A stretch of DNA of 64,000 bases from JAAFIW01 sp031414805 (GTDB lineage: Bacteria > Pseudomonadota > Gammaproteobacteria > Burkholderiales > Burkholderiaceae_C): positions 4,744 to 68,743 of the forward strand of contig JANOQJ010000084.1 in assembly GCA_031414805.1 (NCBI GenBank), written 5' to 3'. Under the pieces are notes generated by a model, which had not been told where the DNA came from, did not search any database, and saw only the letters and a program-made list of their open reading frames with translations. This document shows, in pieces, positions 17,831-26,788 of the stretch. The translations under genes and the position numbers were made by a program. Every line of letters starts with the position of its first letter. Position 1 is the stretch's first letter.

Positions 17831-19126
17831 TTACGCAGAAACTTCTTCCCGGTGACCAAACCGCTTGTCGATGTAGTTTTCCACCAGCTGATGGAACTCG
17901 CCGGCAATGTTGTCGCCGCGCAAGGTGATGGCTTTTTCGCCGTCGATGTAGACCGGGGCCGCTGGGGCCTCGCCAGTGCCAGGCAGGCTGATACCAATGT
18001 CCGCATGTTTGCTCTCGCCCGGGCCGTTCACGATGCAGCCCATCACGGCCACCTTGAGCTTTTCAACGCCGGGGTATTTTTCTTTCCAGACCGGCATTTG
18101 GGCGCGCAAAAAGTCGTCGATCTGCTGCGTCAGTTCCTGAAATGTGGTGCTGGTGGTGCGACCACAACCGGGGCAGGCCGTCACGCTGGGCGTGAAGCTG
18201 CGCAAGCCCAGCGATTGCAGAATTTCCGATGCAATCACCACCTCTTGCGTGCGCGATTCGCCCGGTTGCGGCGTGAGCGAGACGCGAATCGTGTCGCCAA
18301 TGCCTTCTTGCAGCAAGATGCCCAAGGCCACGCTAGAAGCCACCGTGCCCTTGGTGCCCATGCCCGCCTCGGTCAAGCCCAGGTGCAGGGCGTAATTGCA
18401 GCGCTTGGCCAGCTCGCGGTAGACGGACACCAAGTCCTGCACACCGCTGACCTTGCACGACAGGATGATCTGGTCGCCATTCATGCCCATGGATTCGGCC
18501 AGCTTGGCGGAATCGATGGCCGAAGTGATGAGTGCCTCGTACATCACTTGTTTGGCATCCCATGGCTGGGCCCGGCGGCTGTTGGTGTCCATCAGATCGG
18601 CCAGCAGCTCCTGGTCCAGGCTGCCCCAGTTCACGCCGATGCGCACGGGCTTGTCCCAGCGCATGGCCGCTTCAATCATCTGGCCAAACTGTTTGTCGTG
18701 CTTGTCGCCCTTGCCCACGTTGCCGGGGTTGATGCGGTACTTGGACAGGGCTTGGGCACAGTCGGGGAACTCGGTCAACAGCCGGTGGCCGTTGTAGTGA
18801 AAGTCGCCAATCAGCGGCACCTCAATGCCCATGCGGTCCAGCTGCTCGCGGATGTAGGGCACCTGGGCGGCAGCCTCGGGCGTGTTCACGGTGATGCGCA
18901 CCATTTCCGAGCCCGCCAACGCCAGCTCTTTGACCTGAATGGCAGTGCCAATCGCGTCCACGGTGTCGGTGTTGGTCATGGACTGCACGCGCACCGGGGC
19001 ATCGCCGCCCACCGTGACCACATGGCTACCCCACACGGTGCGGGACTGGCGGGAGCGCCGCGCGGCGGGGGCTGCGGCGCCAATAGCGTTATTGAAATCG
19101 GGGAGACAATTCAAAACATCGGGCAT
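17831..19126 (-). CDS. ispG: 4-hydroxy-3-methylbut-2-enyl diphosphate synthase IspG
   Basis: 431 aa. The start RVQSMTNTDT is typical of GcpE. The three cysteines for the 4Fe-4S cluster are in ACPGCGR and MGCIVNGPGE. It makes HMBPP from MEcPP in the non-mevalonate isoprenoid pathway. Its start codon touches the end of rodZ (both at 19126). Confidence 0.96.
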   Translation of the reverse strand: MPDVLNCLPDFNNAIGAAAPAARRSRQSRTVWGSHVVTVGGDAPVRVQSMTNTDTVDAIGTAIQVKELALAGSEMVRITVNTPEAAAQVPYIREQLDRMGIEVPLIGDFHYNGHRLLTEFPDCAQALSKYRINPGNVGKGDKHDKQFGQMIEAAMRWDKPVRIGVNWGSLDQELLADLMDTNSRRAQPWDAKQVMYEALITSAIDSAKLAESMGMNGDQIILSCKVSGVQDLVSVYRELAKRCNYALHLGLTEAGMGTKGTVASSVALGILLQEGIGDTIRVSLTPQPGESRTQEVVIASEILQSLGLRSFTPSVTACPGCGRTTSTTFQELTQQIDDFLRAQMPVWKEKYPGVEKLKVAVMGCIVNGPGESKHADIGISLPGTGEAPAAPVYIDGEKAITLRGDNIAGEFHQLVENYIDKRFGHREEVSA

Positions 19127-20034
19127 TACTTCACCTGAAATCGGGCTACGTTGTCGCGGGAAACCGGTGCCAGATCAAAGGGTTGTCCGCGCACGGTGAC
19201 CTGGGTGGTGTTGGCGCGGCCCACAGTCACGGCAAGCGGCAGGTTGCCGCTGGCACCCACCGTCTCACCGGCAGGAATCAGGCGGCGCAAACTGGTGGCG
19301 CCACGCGCATCGGTCACTTCGACCCAGGTATCGGTTTTCACACTGAACACCACCACGCCGCTGGCCGCAGGCAGCGCCGGGGTAGCCACCGGCGTCACAG
19401 TGGGTGAAGTGGCGGGTGAAGGAACGGAAGAAGCGCTGGTCGGTGTCGCGCCTGCGGGTTCGGTCATCATCGTTGGAAGTGGTACCTGAGTCACTTGAGT
19501 CGCGGCAGGTACCGTCGGCTCCAACCGATTCGTCAAAATGGCGGGGGCCTCACCGTTCGTGGCAAAGAGTTGGCCCAGATTCAAAGTCTGTGCATACGGC
19601 CAGGCAAAAAGCGCCAGCGCGCCCGATAGCAAAACACCCACAGCCCAGACCAGTGGCCGGGACAAGGGCGTGGCCCGTGAAACACCCGTCGCAGCGTACC
19701 CGGCGCTTCGCAGCGGTGCATTGAGCATGCTGTGGGTCTGTGGAGATGGGGTGCCCAGGGTGGTGGGTAGCTTGGCCAGAATCGGCGCAGGGTCCATGCG
19801 CAAGGTGCGGCACACGCTGGACGCGAGGGCACGCACAAACACCATGTCAGGCAGGCTGTCGTATTGGTCGGCCTCCAGCGCTTCGAGCTTGCGCACTGGC
19901 ACTTTCAAGGAGACGGCCAGCGCACCGATGTGTAAGCCAGCCGCTTCCCTGGCCTGGCGCAACATACCGCCTGCGGTAGCCGAATCGGCGGGTGGCACAT
20001 TCGACCGATCCGCGTCGGCTTCAAACTCACTCAT
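19126..20034 (-). CDS. rodZ: RodZ-like cytoskeletal protein (HTH + DUF4115)
   Basis: 302 aa from ATG 20034 (MSEFEAD), which has GGAGAG six bases upstream. Residues ~20-85 are a helix-turn-helix (LRQAREAAGLHIGALAVSLKVP), residues ~120-140 one membrane segment, then a Thr/Pro/Val-rich linker and a periplasmic DUF4115 domain near the C-terminus (SVKTDTWVEVTDARG). RodZ links MreB to the cell envelope. A further ATG at 20052 is possible. The start overlaps the 3' end of pilF by eight bases. Confidence 0.85.
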   Translation of the reverse strand: MSEFEADADRSNVPPADSATAGGMLRQAREAAGLHIGALAVSLKVPVRKLEALEADQYDSLPDMVFVRALASSVCRTLRMDPAPILAKLPTTLGTPSPQTHSMLNAPLRSAGYAATGVSRATPLSRPLVWAVGVLLSGALALFAWPYAQTLNLGQLFATNGEAPAILTNRLEPTVPAATQVTQVPLPTMMTEPAGATPTSASSVPSPATSPTVTPVATPALPAASGVVVFSVKTDTWVEVTDARGATSLRRLIPAGETVGASGNLPLAVTVGRANTTQVTVRGQPFDLAPVSRDNVARFQVK

Positions 20035-20827
20035 CAAAGGCTCTCCGGTCATAGGCTGCTGCTTCGCGCGATGCGGGAAACCGTTTGCGCAGTTGCTCGC
20101 CCAACTGCATCAAAGCCACTTGATCATTCAGCCGCTGCTCGACTTTCATGCCCAGCCACAACGATTCGGCGTTGGCAAATTCACTGTTATTCAATCGGCG
20201 GATGTAGAACTGGGCGCGACCAAAGTCCGCACGCTTGAACAACAAATTTGCAAGATTGAAACCGGTGACCGGATTGGCAGCATCCAGCTCATAGGCCCGT
20301 ACAAAACTACTTTCGGCTTGGGGTAACTGGCCACGACGCACATGGCACACACCCTGGGTCATGAAAGTTTTCGCACGGTCACCGTACTGCGGGTTGGTCA
20401 AGGCCTGATCGAACAGTTTGTCGGCTTCGGCATAACGCTGTTGCTGGCATTGCAGCCAGCCATAGTTGTGCAGCGTGTTTCCATCGCGCGGGTTCAACAC
20501 CAAGGCCCGGCGAAAACTTTCTTCTGCCTGCCCCACATCGTTCAAGCGCATATAAATCAATCCGCGCAGGCTGTAGGCATCTGGAAAGGTCGGATCCGAT
20601 GCGATTACCTGCTTCAATTCGTCCAGTGCAATATTGGTTTTACCCTGCTCGAAGTAACCAATTGCCAGTTCCATGCGGATGCGCGCACGCTTGCGGGCCT
20701 CCGACTCGTCTGACTCGGTGGCGATATCGGTGGTCTTTCCGCCTGAGCCATCCCCCGACCTGCTTGCGCAACCCGCAGCGCCGAACAGCACAAGCAACAC
20801 GGCCGCGCCGAGCAAAAGGGGTTTCAT
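20027..20827 (-). CDS. pilF: Type IV pilus biogenesis lipoprotein PilF/PilW (TPR)
   Basis: 266 aa with lipobox AAGC at residues 17-20. TPR units follow (AIGYFEQGKTNIALDELKQ, then YSLRGLIYMRLNDVGQAEE, then the GDGN-type HNYGWLQCQQQRYAEA). PilF helps the PilQ secretin assemble in the outer membrane. It is located between rlmN and rodZ, the conserved order. Confidence 0.92.
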   Translation of the reverse strand: MKPLLLGAAVLLVLFGAAGCASRSGDGSGGKTTDIATESDESEARKRARIRMELAIGYFEQGKTNIALDELKQVIASDPTFPDAYSLRGLIYMRLNDVGQAEESFRRALVLNPRDGNTLHNYGWLQCQQQRYAEADKLFDQALTNPQYGDRAKTFMTQGVCHVRRGQLPQAESSFVRAYELDAANPVTGFNLANLLFKRADFGRAQFYIRRLNNSEFANAESLWLGMKVEQRLNDQVALMQLGEQLRKRFPASREAAAYDRRAFDE

Positions 20828-20880
20828 GGTGTTTTGGGCTCCAACGAAAAGTTAATAAACGCCTGACGGGCCCGGCCCGG

Positions 20881-22002
20881 TCAAGCTGGCACAGACTTGA
20901 GCATCACGACGCGCTGCTTGGCCATCCGACTGGCCACCGCGGTGCGGTCTTGCACATCACCGGCCAGTTGTCCGCACGCGGCATCAATGTCGTCTCCACG
21001 GGTCTTGCGTACGGTGGTGACGATACCAGCGTCGCTCAAAATCTTCGCAAAAGCAATGACCTGTTTGGGGTCGGAGCGCAACAGACCAGAGGCTGGAAAT
21101 GGGTTAAACGGAATCAGGTTGAACTTGCACCACGCGCCCTGCCCGGCCTGCCTGACCAACTGCACCAGCTCATGCGCTTGGGCTGCCTGGTCATTCACAC
21201 CATCCAGCATGCAGTATTCAAAGGTGATGAAGTCGCGCGGCGCATGCGCCAGATAGCGCTGGCAAGCCGCCATCAGTTCGGCCAGCGGGTACTTGCGGTT
21301 TAGCGGCACCAGGTTTTCGCGCAGTGCGTCGTTGGGCGCGTGCAATGAGACGGCCAGGGCCACGGGGCAGTCTTGCCCCAGCCGGTCCATCATCGGCACC
21401 ACGCCCGAGGTGGAGACCGTGACGCGGCGGCGCGACAGGCCATAGCCGTGGTCGCTGAGCATGACGCGTAGCGCGGGCACCAGCGCGTCGTAGTTTTGCA
21501 GGGGCTCGCCCATACCCATCATCACCACGTTGGAGATGACGCGGTCATCGCGGCCCAGGTGTTTGCGTAAAAAGTGTTCGGCAAACCAGAGCTGCGCCAC
21601 GATTTCAGCGGTGCTCAGGTTGCGGCTGAAGCCTTGGTGACCGGTGGAACAGAACCGGCAACCGACGGCGCATCCGGCCTGCGACGAGATGCACAGGGTG
21701 CCGCGATCATCTTCAGGAATGAACACGGTTTCCACCGCGTCACCCGCGCCCACATCAAACAGCCACTTGATGGTGCCGTCCGCCGACTCGTGTTGGGAAA
21801 TCACGCGCAGTGCTTGCACATGCGCCACGCCTTGTAATTTGCCTTGCAGCGACTTGGCCAAGTCGCTCATCTGGTCAAACTGGGTGGCACCTTTTTGATG
21901 GATCCAGCGAAACAGCTGGGTGGCGCGGAAGCGCTTTTCACCCAACTGCTCGCAAAACGCAGCCAAGCCTTCAAGATCGTAGCCGAGCAGGTTGGCGGTC
22001 AT
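20881..22002 (-). CDS. rlmN: Dual-specificity 23S rRNA/tRNA adenine-C2 methyltransferase RlmN
   Basis: 373 aa. The radical-SAM motif CAVGCRFC (CxxxCxxC) is preceded by CISSQAG. Near the C-terminus, KTRGDDIDAACGQL holds the second catalytic cysteine. It methylates A2503 of 23S rRNA and A37 of tRNAs. It follows ndk by 20 bp. Confidence 0.97.
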   Translation of the reverse strand: MTANLLGYDLEGLAAFCEQLGEKRFRATQLFRWIHQKGATQFDQMSDLAKSLQGKLQGVAHVQALRVISQHESADGTIKWLFDVGAGDAVETVFIPEDDRGTLCISSQAGCAVGCRFCSTGHQGFSRNLSTAEIVAQLWFAEHFLRKHLGRDDRVISNVVMMGMGEPLQNYDALVPALRVMLSDHGYGLSRRRVTVSTSGVVPMMDRLGQDCPVALAVSLHAPNDALRENLVPLNRKYPLAELMAACQRYLAHAPRDFITFEYCMLDGVNDQAAQAHELVQLVRQAGQGAWCKFNLIPFNPFPASGLLRSDPKQVIAFAKILSDAGIVTTVRKTRGDDIDAACGQLAGDVQDRTAVASRMAKQRVVMLKSVPA

Positions 22003-22022
22003 TGCGCTTGGGGAATGTCTGC

Positions 22023-22448
22023 TCAGCGCGAGTAGACGTTCATGCCGGGGAAGAAAAACGCGATTTCGGCAGCGGCGGTTTCCGCTGCGTCAGAACCGTG
22101 TACGGCGTTGGCGTCAATGCTGTCGGCAAAGTCGGCGCGAATGGTGCCTGCATCAGCCTTCTTGGGGTCGGTCGCACCCATCAGGTCGCGGTTTTTCAGG
22201 ATCGCGTTTTCGCCTTCCAACGCCTGAATCATCACCGGGCCGGAAATCATGAAATCGACCAGGTCTTTGAAGAAAGGGCGGGCTTTGTGCACCGCGTAGA
22301 ACTGCTCCGCTTCGCCACGCGACAGATGGGCCATACGGGCAGCCACCACTTTCAGGCCAGCGGCCTCGAAACGGGCGTAAATCTGGCCGATGACGTTTTT
22401 AGCCACTGCGTCGGGTTTGATGATGGAGAGGGTGCGTTCGATAGCCAT
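22023..22448 (-). CDS. ndk: Nucleoside diphosphate kinase
   Basis: 141 aa from ATG 22448 (MAIERTLSIIKPDAV). The active-site histidine is in NAVHGSD near residue 117. It balances NTP and dNTP pools. The 20-codon upstream extension is rejected because Ndk proteins begin at this point. Confidence 0.97.
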   Translation of the reverse strand: MAIERTLSIIKPDAVAKNVIGQIYARFEAAGLKVVAARMAHLSRGEAEQFYAVHKARPFFKDLVDFMISGPVMIQALEGENAILKNRDLMGATDPKKADAGTIRADFADSIDANAVHGSDAAETAAAEIAFFFPGMNVYSR

Positions 22449-22550
22449 GGTTTTTTCCTGTGCCTGAAGGTTGTGAAAGAGAGTTTTGCCGAATTGACAA
22501 AGCCTCACATTTTAGCTGGGCTGGATGACGGGATGACTTCGCTGGCGCTT

Positions 22551-22664
22551 ATTGATCCGGCACGCTTTATCCCCGACCGTTCGCCCTGAGGTATCGAAGG
22601 GCTCGCGAGGGCTTCGATACCTCAGCCCGAACGGGAATTCGCGATTAAATCGTTCCGGATCAAT
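22551..22664. repeat. Repeat C copy 1: 58-bp palindrome with outer inverted repeats
   Basis: The inner part at 22577-22634 is a near-perfect palindrome (CCGTTCGCCCTGAGGTATCG on the left, mirrored on the right) and is identical to 52446-52503. Outer arms ATTGATCCGG and CCGGATCAAT flank this copy. It lies downstream of rluB and upstream of ndk, where it could end transcription. Confidence 0.9.
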
Positions 22665-22693
22665 AGATGACAGATGACCGACGAGCCTTTGGG

Positions 22694-24064
22694 TCATCCC
22701 CGCCCGCGCCGCTGACCGCCTCCTGGTCCGCCAAAGTTGCCTCCCCCACCTCCCCGGCGCTGACCTTGCCCCTGGCCCTGCCCTTGGCGCTGACGTGTCA
22801 GGCTGTCGGCTCCGATGTAGCCCTGTGAGGTTTTCAACGGATCGGGTTGGGCGTTGCCGCTGTTGCCGTTACCTGGGCGCTTACCGCCCGGTCCGACGTT
22901 GCGGTCGTCTCGGCCAGTTCCCGGACGCCCCCCACGCGGCGCGCCTGGCCCACGTGGCTGCCCGGCATTGCCGCGCGGCCCGCCCACACGCGAATCGCGG
23001 CGGCGGTTCACGGGGTGCTGGCCAGCGCCTTTGTTCATGCGTGAGCCATCGGGGCGGAATTCATCGCCTCCCTGGTCGTTGCGGCGGTCATGCGTGCCTG
23101 CCGCTTGCATCAGCGCGTGGATATCGCGGTCATCCAGCTCCATGCAGGCACCCCGGCGCAGGCCGCGTGGCAGCAACATGGCACCGTAGCGGATGCGGAT
23201 CAGGCGGCTGACCGCGTGGCCCACCACCTCGAACATGCGGCGCACTTCGCGGTTGCGGCCTTCGGAAATGGTGACGCGATACCAGCAGTTGGAGCCTTCA
23301 CCTCCGCCGTCTTCAATCGAGCCAAAGCTGGCCATGCCGTCTTCGAGCTTGACGCCAGCCAGCAGACGCTCACGCTCCTCCTTGGCCAATTTGCCCAGCA
23401 CGCGCACCGCGTATTCACGCTCCAGGCCGAAGCGCGGGTGCATCAACTGGTTGGCCAGTTCGCCCGAGCTGGTAAACAGCAACAGGCCTTCCGTGTTCAA
23501 GTCCAGCCGCCCGACCGACTGCCACTTGCCCTGCTGCAGCTTGGGCAGCTTGCGAAACACGGTCGGCCGGTTTTGCGGGTCGTCATTCGTCACCACCTCG
23601 CCCACCGGCTTGTGATAGGCAATCACGCGCGCGGGTGGCGGATCAATGCGGTAGCGAATCGGCTTGCCGTTGACCTTGACCTGATCGCCGTATTGGATGC
23701 GCTGACCAATGTGGGCCGGCTCGTTGTTCACCGAGATGCGGCCTTCCAGAATCAACTGCTCCATTTCGAGTCGCGAGCCCATGCCGGCCTGGGCCAGCAC
23801 CTTGTGCAGCTTGGGCGTTTCGACCTGCGGCAGCAGCACGCGCTTGGGTGGTGTGGCGGGCTCCTGGCTGGTTTGTTCCTCGTCAAACTGACCGGAAATC
23901 AGCGCGGCAAACAAACCATCGGGTGGTGTTGGAGGCTCTGCCAGCGCTTGAATTGCTACCATTTCAATAGCTGCTTGAGCAGTATCTATAAGGGCTGGGG
24001 GCACTTTTCGATCTAAATCCGGCATATTTGACGATTCGGACACGATAGGCAGATCAGGGGTCAT
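22694..24064 (-). CDS. rluB: Pseudouridine synthase RluB with Gly/Arg-rich tail
   Basis: 456 aa. Residues ~80-125 are an S4 domain (KLHKVLAQAGMGSRLEMEQLI), and ~150-320 a RsuA/RluB-type catalytic domain with SVGRLDLNTEGLLLFT (catalytic Asp). The last ~125 residues are Gly/Arg/Asn-rich low complexity, probably RNA-binding. It should modify U2605 of 23S rRNA. Residues ~21-40 (VPPALIDTAQAAIEMVAIQA) are a translated repeat A in the poorly conserved N-terminus. The ATG overlaps the scpB stop (ATGA). Confidence 0.93.
   Translation of the reverse strand: MTPDLPIVSESSNMPDLDRKVPPALIDTAQAAIEMVAIQALAEPPTPPDGLFAALISGQFDEEQTSQEPATPPKRVLLPQVETPKLHKVLAQAGMGSRLEMEQLILEGRISVNNEPAHIGQRIQYGDQVKVNGKPIRYRIDPPPARVIAYHKPVGEVVTNDDPQNRPTVFRKLPKLQQGKWQSVGRLDLNTEGLLLFTSSGELANQLMHPRFGLEREYAVRVLGKLAKEERERLLAGVKLEDGMASFGSIEDGGGEGSNCWYRVTISEGRNREVRRMFEVVGHAVSRLIRIRYGAMLLPRGLRRGACMELDDRDIHALMQAAGTHDRRNDQGGDEFRPDGSRMNKGAGQHPVNRRRDSRVGGPRGNAGQPRGPGAPRGGRPGTGRDDRNVGPGGKRPGNGNSGNAQPDPLKTSQGYIGADSLTRQRQGQGQGQGQRRGGGGGNFGGPGGGQRRGRG
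23967..24002 (+). repeat. Repeat A copy inside rluB 5' coding region
   Basis: ATAGCTGCTTGAGCAGTAT, CTATAAGGGCTGGGGGC, with the GCTAC outer arm. It is translated on the minus strand as PALIDTAQAAI. Confidence 0.92.
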
Positions 24065-24765
24065 GACGGGTTCACCAAGGGTTCGTGAGAAGTGGGCTGA
24101 TCTGCTGCGGGTGGTGCCTGTACGTTCATATCGACGGTCAGCGCGTCGATCAGGGCGGGTTCCTGCAGTTCGGGTTCGTCCAACGGAAATGCTGATTGCG
24201 CGGGGTCCGCAGGCGGCACCGGGGACAACGCCGCCAAGGCACTGACCTGCTCACTGGCGTTGTCCAGCAGCGGCAACTGATCCAGAGACTGCAGCCCCAG
24301 GTCGTCCAGAAACTGCCGTGTGGTGGCAAACAAAGCCGGGCGGCCTGCGGCTTCGCGGTGGCCAATCACCTCAACCCAGCCCCGGTCTTCGAGTTGTTTG
24401 AGGATCAGGCTGTTGATGGTGACGCCGCGAATGTCTTCCATGTCACCGCGCGTGACCGGCTGGCGGTAGGCAATGATGGCCAGTGTTTCCAGCGTAGCGC
24501 GGGTGTACTTGGGCGGCTTTTCGGGGTGCAGGCGATCCAGAAACTCGCGCATCTGTGGACGGCTTTGAAAGCGCCAGCCACTGGCAATACAAACCAGCTC
24601 CACCCCACGTTGCGCCCAGTCCGCCTGCAACTGCTCCAGCAGGGTCTTGATGCTGTCCGCGCCGAGTTCGTCGGCAAACAGCACACGCAGCGCGCGAACG
24701 GACAACGCCTCGTTAGCGCAAATCAATGCTGTTTCCAGGATGCGCTTGGCATCCACCGTGTTCAT
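24061..24765 (-). CDS. scpB: Segregation and condensation protein ScpB
   Basis: 234 aa from ATG 24765 (MNTVDAKRILETALICA). It has two winged-helix domains with the family signature LETLAIIAYRQPVTRGDMEDIRGV. The C-terminal ~60 residues are acidic and poorly conserved. ScpB works with ScpA and SMC in chromosome condensation. The 36-codon upstream extension is not ScpB-like and is rejected. No scpA is in the window; it would be upstream in many relatives, but rluD is there instead. Confidence 0.93.
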   Translation of the reverse strand: MNTVDAKRILETALICANEALSVRALRVLFADELGADSIKTLLEQLQADWAQRGVELVCIASGWRFQSRPQMREFLDRLHPEKPPKYTRATLETLAIIAYRQPVTRGDMEDIRGVTINSLILKQLEDRGWVEVIGHREAAGRPALFATTRQFLDDLGLQSLDQLPLLDNASEQVSALAALSPVPPADPAQSAFPLDEPELQEPALIDALTVDMNVQAPPAADQPTSHEPLVNPS

Positions 24766-24938
24766 GGTTTGGTCTCTTCGTATTTCAAGGTAATCGGTTG
24801 GTGGGCGACGGGGGTCGGAAAGTCCTGTATCGCGTCGGCCTGCGTAGCTGGCCCGTAGGCGCTGCGCCAACAATTTATGCGCCCGTAGCCATCGGCTGCA
24901 GGGGTTGTAATTGTAATGTTCGGCTTCGAACGCCCGTT

Positions 24939-26003
24939 CTACACGTCAAAACCCGCTGTTTGCGCCGCCGATTGCAGATCACCCGGCAGCGCCACCTCAA
25001 ACGCCATCGGCTGCTGCGTCACCGGGTGCTCAAACGCCAGCCGCTGGGCGTGCAGGGCCTGCCGCGTCAAACCCAACGCGGGCGCGCCGCCATACAACTC
25101 ATCGGCTACCAGTGGATGGCCCACGTGGGCCATGTGTACGCGTATCTGGTGGGTGCGGCCCGTGTGCAAATTGGCTTGTACCCAGCAAAATGACTCCTGA
25201 TTTTGTAGCAGCTTGAGCAATGTACTGGCGGGCTTCCCGCTGTTTTGGCTTAAGTCGACCACCGCCATGCGCAAACGGTTGCGCACGTCGCGGCCAATCG
25301 CCACGTCCACCTGGCGGCTAGGCTCGCCGCGCCAGGTGCGGTGGCCCAGTGCGACATATTGGCGACTCACGTCACGGGCGGCAATGCGCTGCACCAGGCC
25401 GTCCATGGCGCCACGGGTTTTGGCCACGACCATCAAGCCGCTGGTGTCTTTGTCCAGCCGGTGCACGATGCCCGCGCGCGGCAGGGTGGCCGCGCTGGCA
25501 TCGCGTGCCAGCAAACCGTTCAGCAAAGTGCCACTCCAATTGCCAGGGGCTGGATGCACCACCAGGCCTGCGGGTTTGTTCACCACGAGTAGGAAAGCGT
25601 CTTCAAACACCACATCCAGCGCCATGGCCTCAGGCGCAAAGGCCTGGCTTTGGGCGGTGGGCCGCAGCTCGATGGCCAACACCTCGCCCGCGCGCAGTTT
25701 GGTGGAATTTTTGGTGACGGCAAGACCCGAGACGCTGACCGAGCCTGCTTCCACCAGTTGCTGCAAATAGCTGCGCGAAAACTCGCCCACCAGGCTGACC
25801 AGGCAGCGATCCAGGCGCTGGCCATGCAGTTCGGGTGGCACGGTGAGCGTGCGCAGTTCGCTGTCAGGCCCGGGCTCGGGGGCATCCCCCAGCGCATCGT
25901 CAGCCAGGCTGTCGTTGGGCAACGGCGATTGGAGGGTCGCCGCAGTAAACTGCGCGCTTTGATTTAAAGGGGTTGTGTGTGATGTCAAGCGGCAAATTAT
26001 CAA
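24939..26003 (-). CDS. rluD: 23S rRNA pseudouridine synthase RluD
   Basis: 354 codons in the open frame. An S4 domain (GQRLDRCLVSLVGEFSRSYLQQLVEAG) is followed by the catalytic HRLDKDTSGLMVV motif and the C-terminal HTGRTHQIRVH motif. It makes pseudouridines at 1911, 1915 and 1917. ATG 26003 lies inside the start of divergent bamD; a TTG at 25922 would keep every conserved residue, so the true start is uncertain. Residues around KPASTLLKLLQNQ coincide with a diverged repeat A in a third reading frame. Confidence 0.9.
   Translation of the reverse strand: MIICRLTSHTTPLNQSAQFTAATLQSPLPNDSLADDALGDAPEPGPDSELRTLTVPPELHGQRLDRCLVSLVGEFSRSYLQQLVEAGSVSVSGLAVTKNSTKLRAGEVLAIELRPTAQSQAFAPEAMALDVVFEDAFLLVVNKPAGLVVHPAPGNWSGTLLNGLLARDASAATLPRAGIVHRLDKDTSGLMVVAKTRGAMDGLVQRIAARDVSRQYVALGHRTWRGEPSRQVDVAIGRDVRNRLRMAVVDLSQNSGKPASTLLKLLQNQESFCWVQANLHTGRTHQIRVHMAHVGHPLVADELYGGAPALGLTRQALHAQRLAFEHPVTQQPMAFEVALPGDLQSAAQTAGFDV
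25205..25240 (+). repeat. Diverged repeat A inside rluD
   Basis: GTAGCAGCTTGAGCAATGTA followed by GGCGGGCT. It keeps the dyad and the GGGCT tail, and is read in a different frame from the bamB and rluB copies. Confidence 0.6.
25961..25988 (-). promoter_or_regulatory. Possible sigma-70 promoter for rluD
   Basis: The minus strand has a perfect TTGACA (25983-25988), a 15-16-bp spacer and TTAAAT/TAAATC (25961-25967). If used, transcription would begin near 25955, which excludes the ATG at 26003 and supports the TTG at 25922. The -35 box touches the bamD start codon. Confidence 0.35.
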
Positions 26004-26788
26004 GGGTAGCTTTTGGCGGGCTGCTGACGGCAGCCTTTGTGCTGAGTGCCTGCTCCACCACTTCTGACGACAGAACCGCCACCTGGAGCCCCAACAAGAT
26101 TTACGCAGAGGCTAAATCGGAGCTGGACGCAGGTGCTTATGACAAGGCTGTGCTGCTGTACGAAAAGCTTGAGGGCCGCGCCGCTGGCACGCCCCTGGCC
26201 CAGCAGGCTCAACTGGAAAAAGCCTACGCGCACTTCAAGGCCGGCGAGCAGGCCCAAGCCGTCTCCACGCTGGAGCGCTTCATGAAGCTGCACCCGGCCA
26301 GCCCGGCGCTGGACTACGCGCTGTACCTCACCGGCGTGGTGAATTTCAACGACAACCTGGGCCTGTTTTCGTTTGTGACCAAGCAGGATTTGTCGGAGCG
26401 GGACCAGAAAGCCGCGAAAGAGTCGTTCGAGTCGTTCAAGGAGCTGACCACCCGCTTTCCTGATTCCCGCTACTCGCCCGATGCCCGCCAGCGCATGACC
26501 TACATCGTGAATTCGCTGGCGCAGTACGAGGTGCATGTGGCGCGCTACTACTTCACCCGGGGTGCTTATGTGGCCGCCGTGAACCGCGCCCAACTGGCCT
26601 TAAACGACTACCAGGACGTGCCCGCGCTGGAAGAGGCGCTGTACATCCTGGTGCGCTCGTACGACGCGATGGGCTTGCCGCAGCTGCGTGATGACGCCAA
26701 GCGCGTGCTGGACAAAAACTACCCCAACAGCGCCTACCTCAGTGGGGGCTTCAAAGCCAATCAGGATCCGTGGTGGAAAGTGTGGTGA
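25982..26788 (+). CDS. bamD: Outer-membrane assembly lipoprotein BamD
   Basis: 268 aa from ATG 25982, with AAAGGGG about nine bases upstream (a TTG at 25973 is also in frame). Lipobox VLSAC; five TPR-like repeats follow, starting with KIYAEAKSELDAGAYDKAVLLYEKLE. The stretch YALYLTGVVNFNDN and the end DPWWKVW are typical of BamD. It is the essential lipoprotein of the BAM complex. The last 38 bases overlap the 3' end of the convergent helicase gene. Confidence 0.95.
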   Translation: MSSGKLSRVAFGGLLTAAFVLSACSTTSDDRTATWSPNKIYAEAKSELDAGAYDKAVLLYEKLEGRAAGTPLAQQAQLEKAYAHFKAGEQAQAVSTLERFMKLHPASPALDYALYLTGVVNFNDNLGLFSFVTKQDLSERDQKAAKESFESFKELTTRFPDSRYSPDARQRMTYIVNSLAQYEVHVARYYFTRGAYVAAVNRAQLALNDYQDVPALEEALYILVRSYDAMGLPQLRDDAKRVLDKNYPNSAYLSGGFKANQDPWWKVW

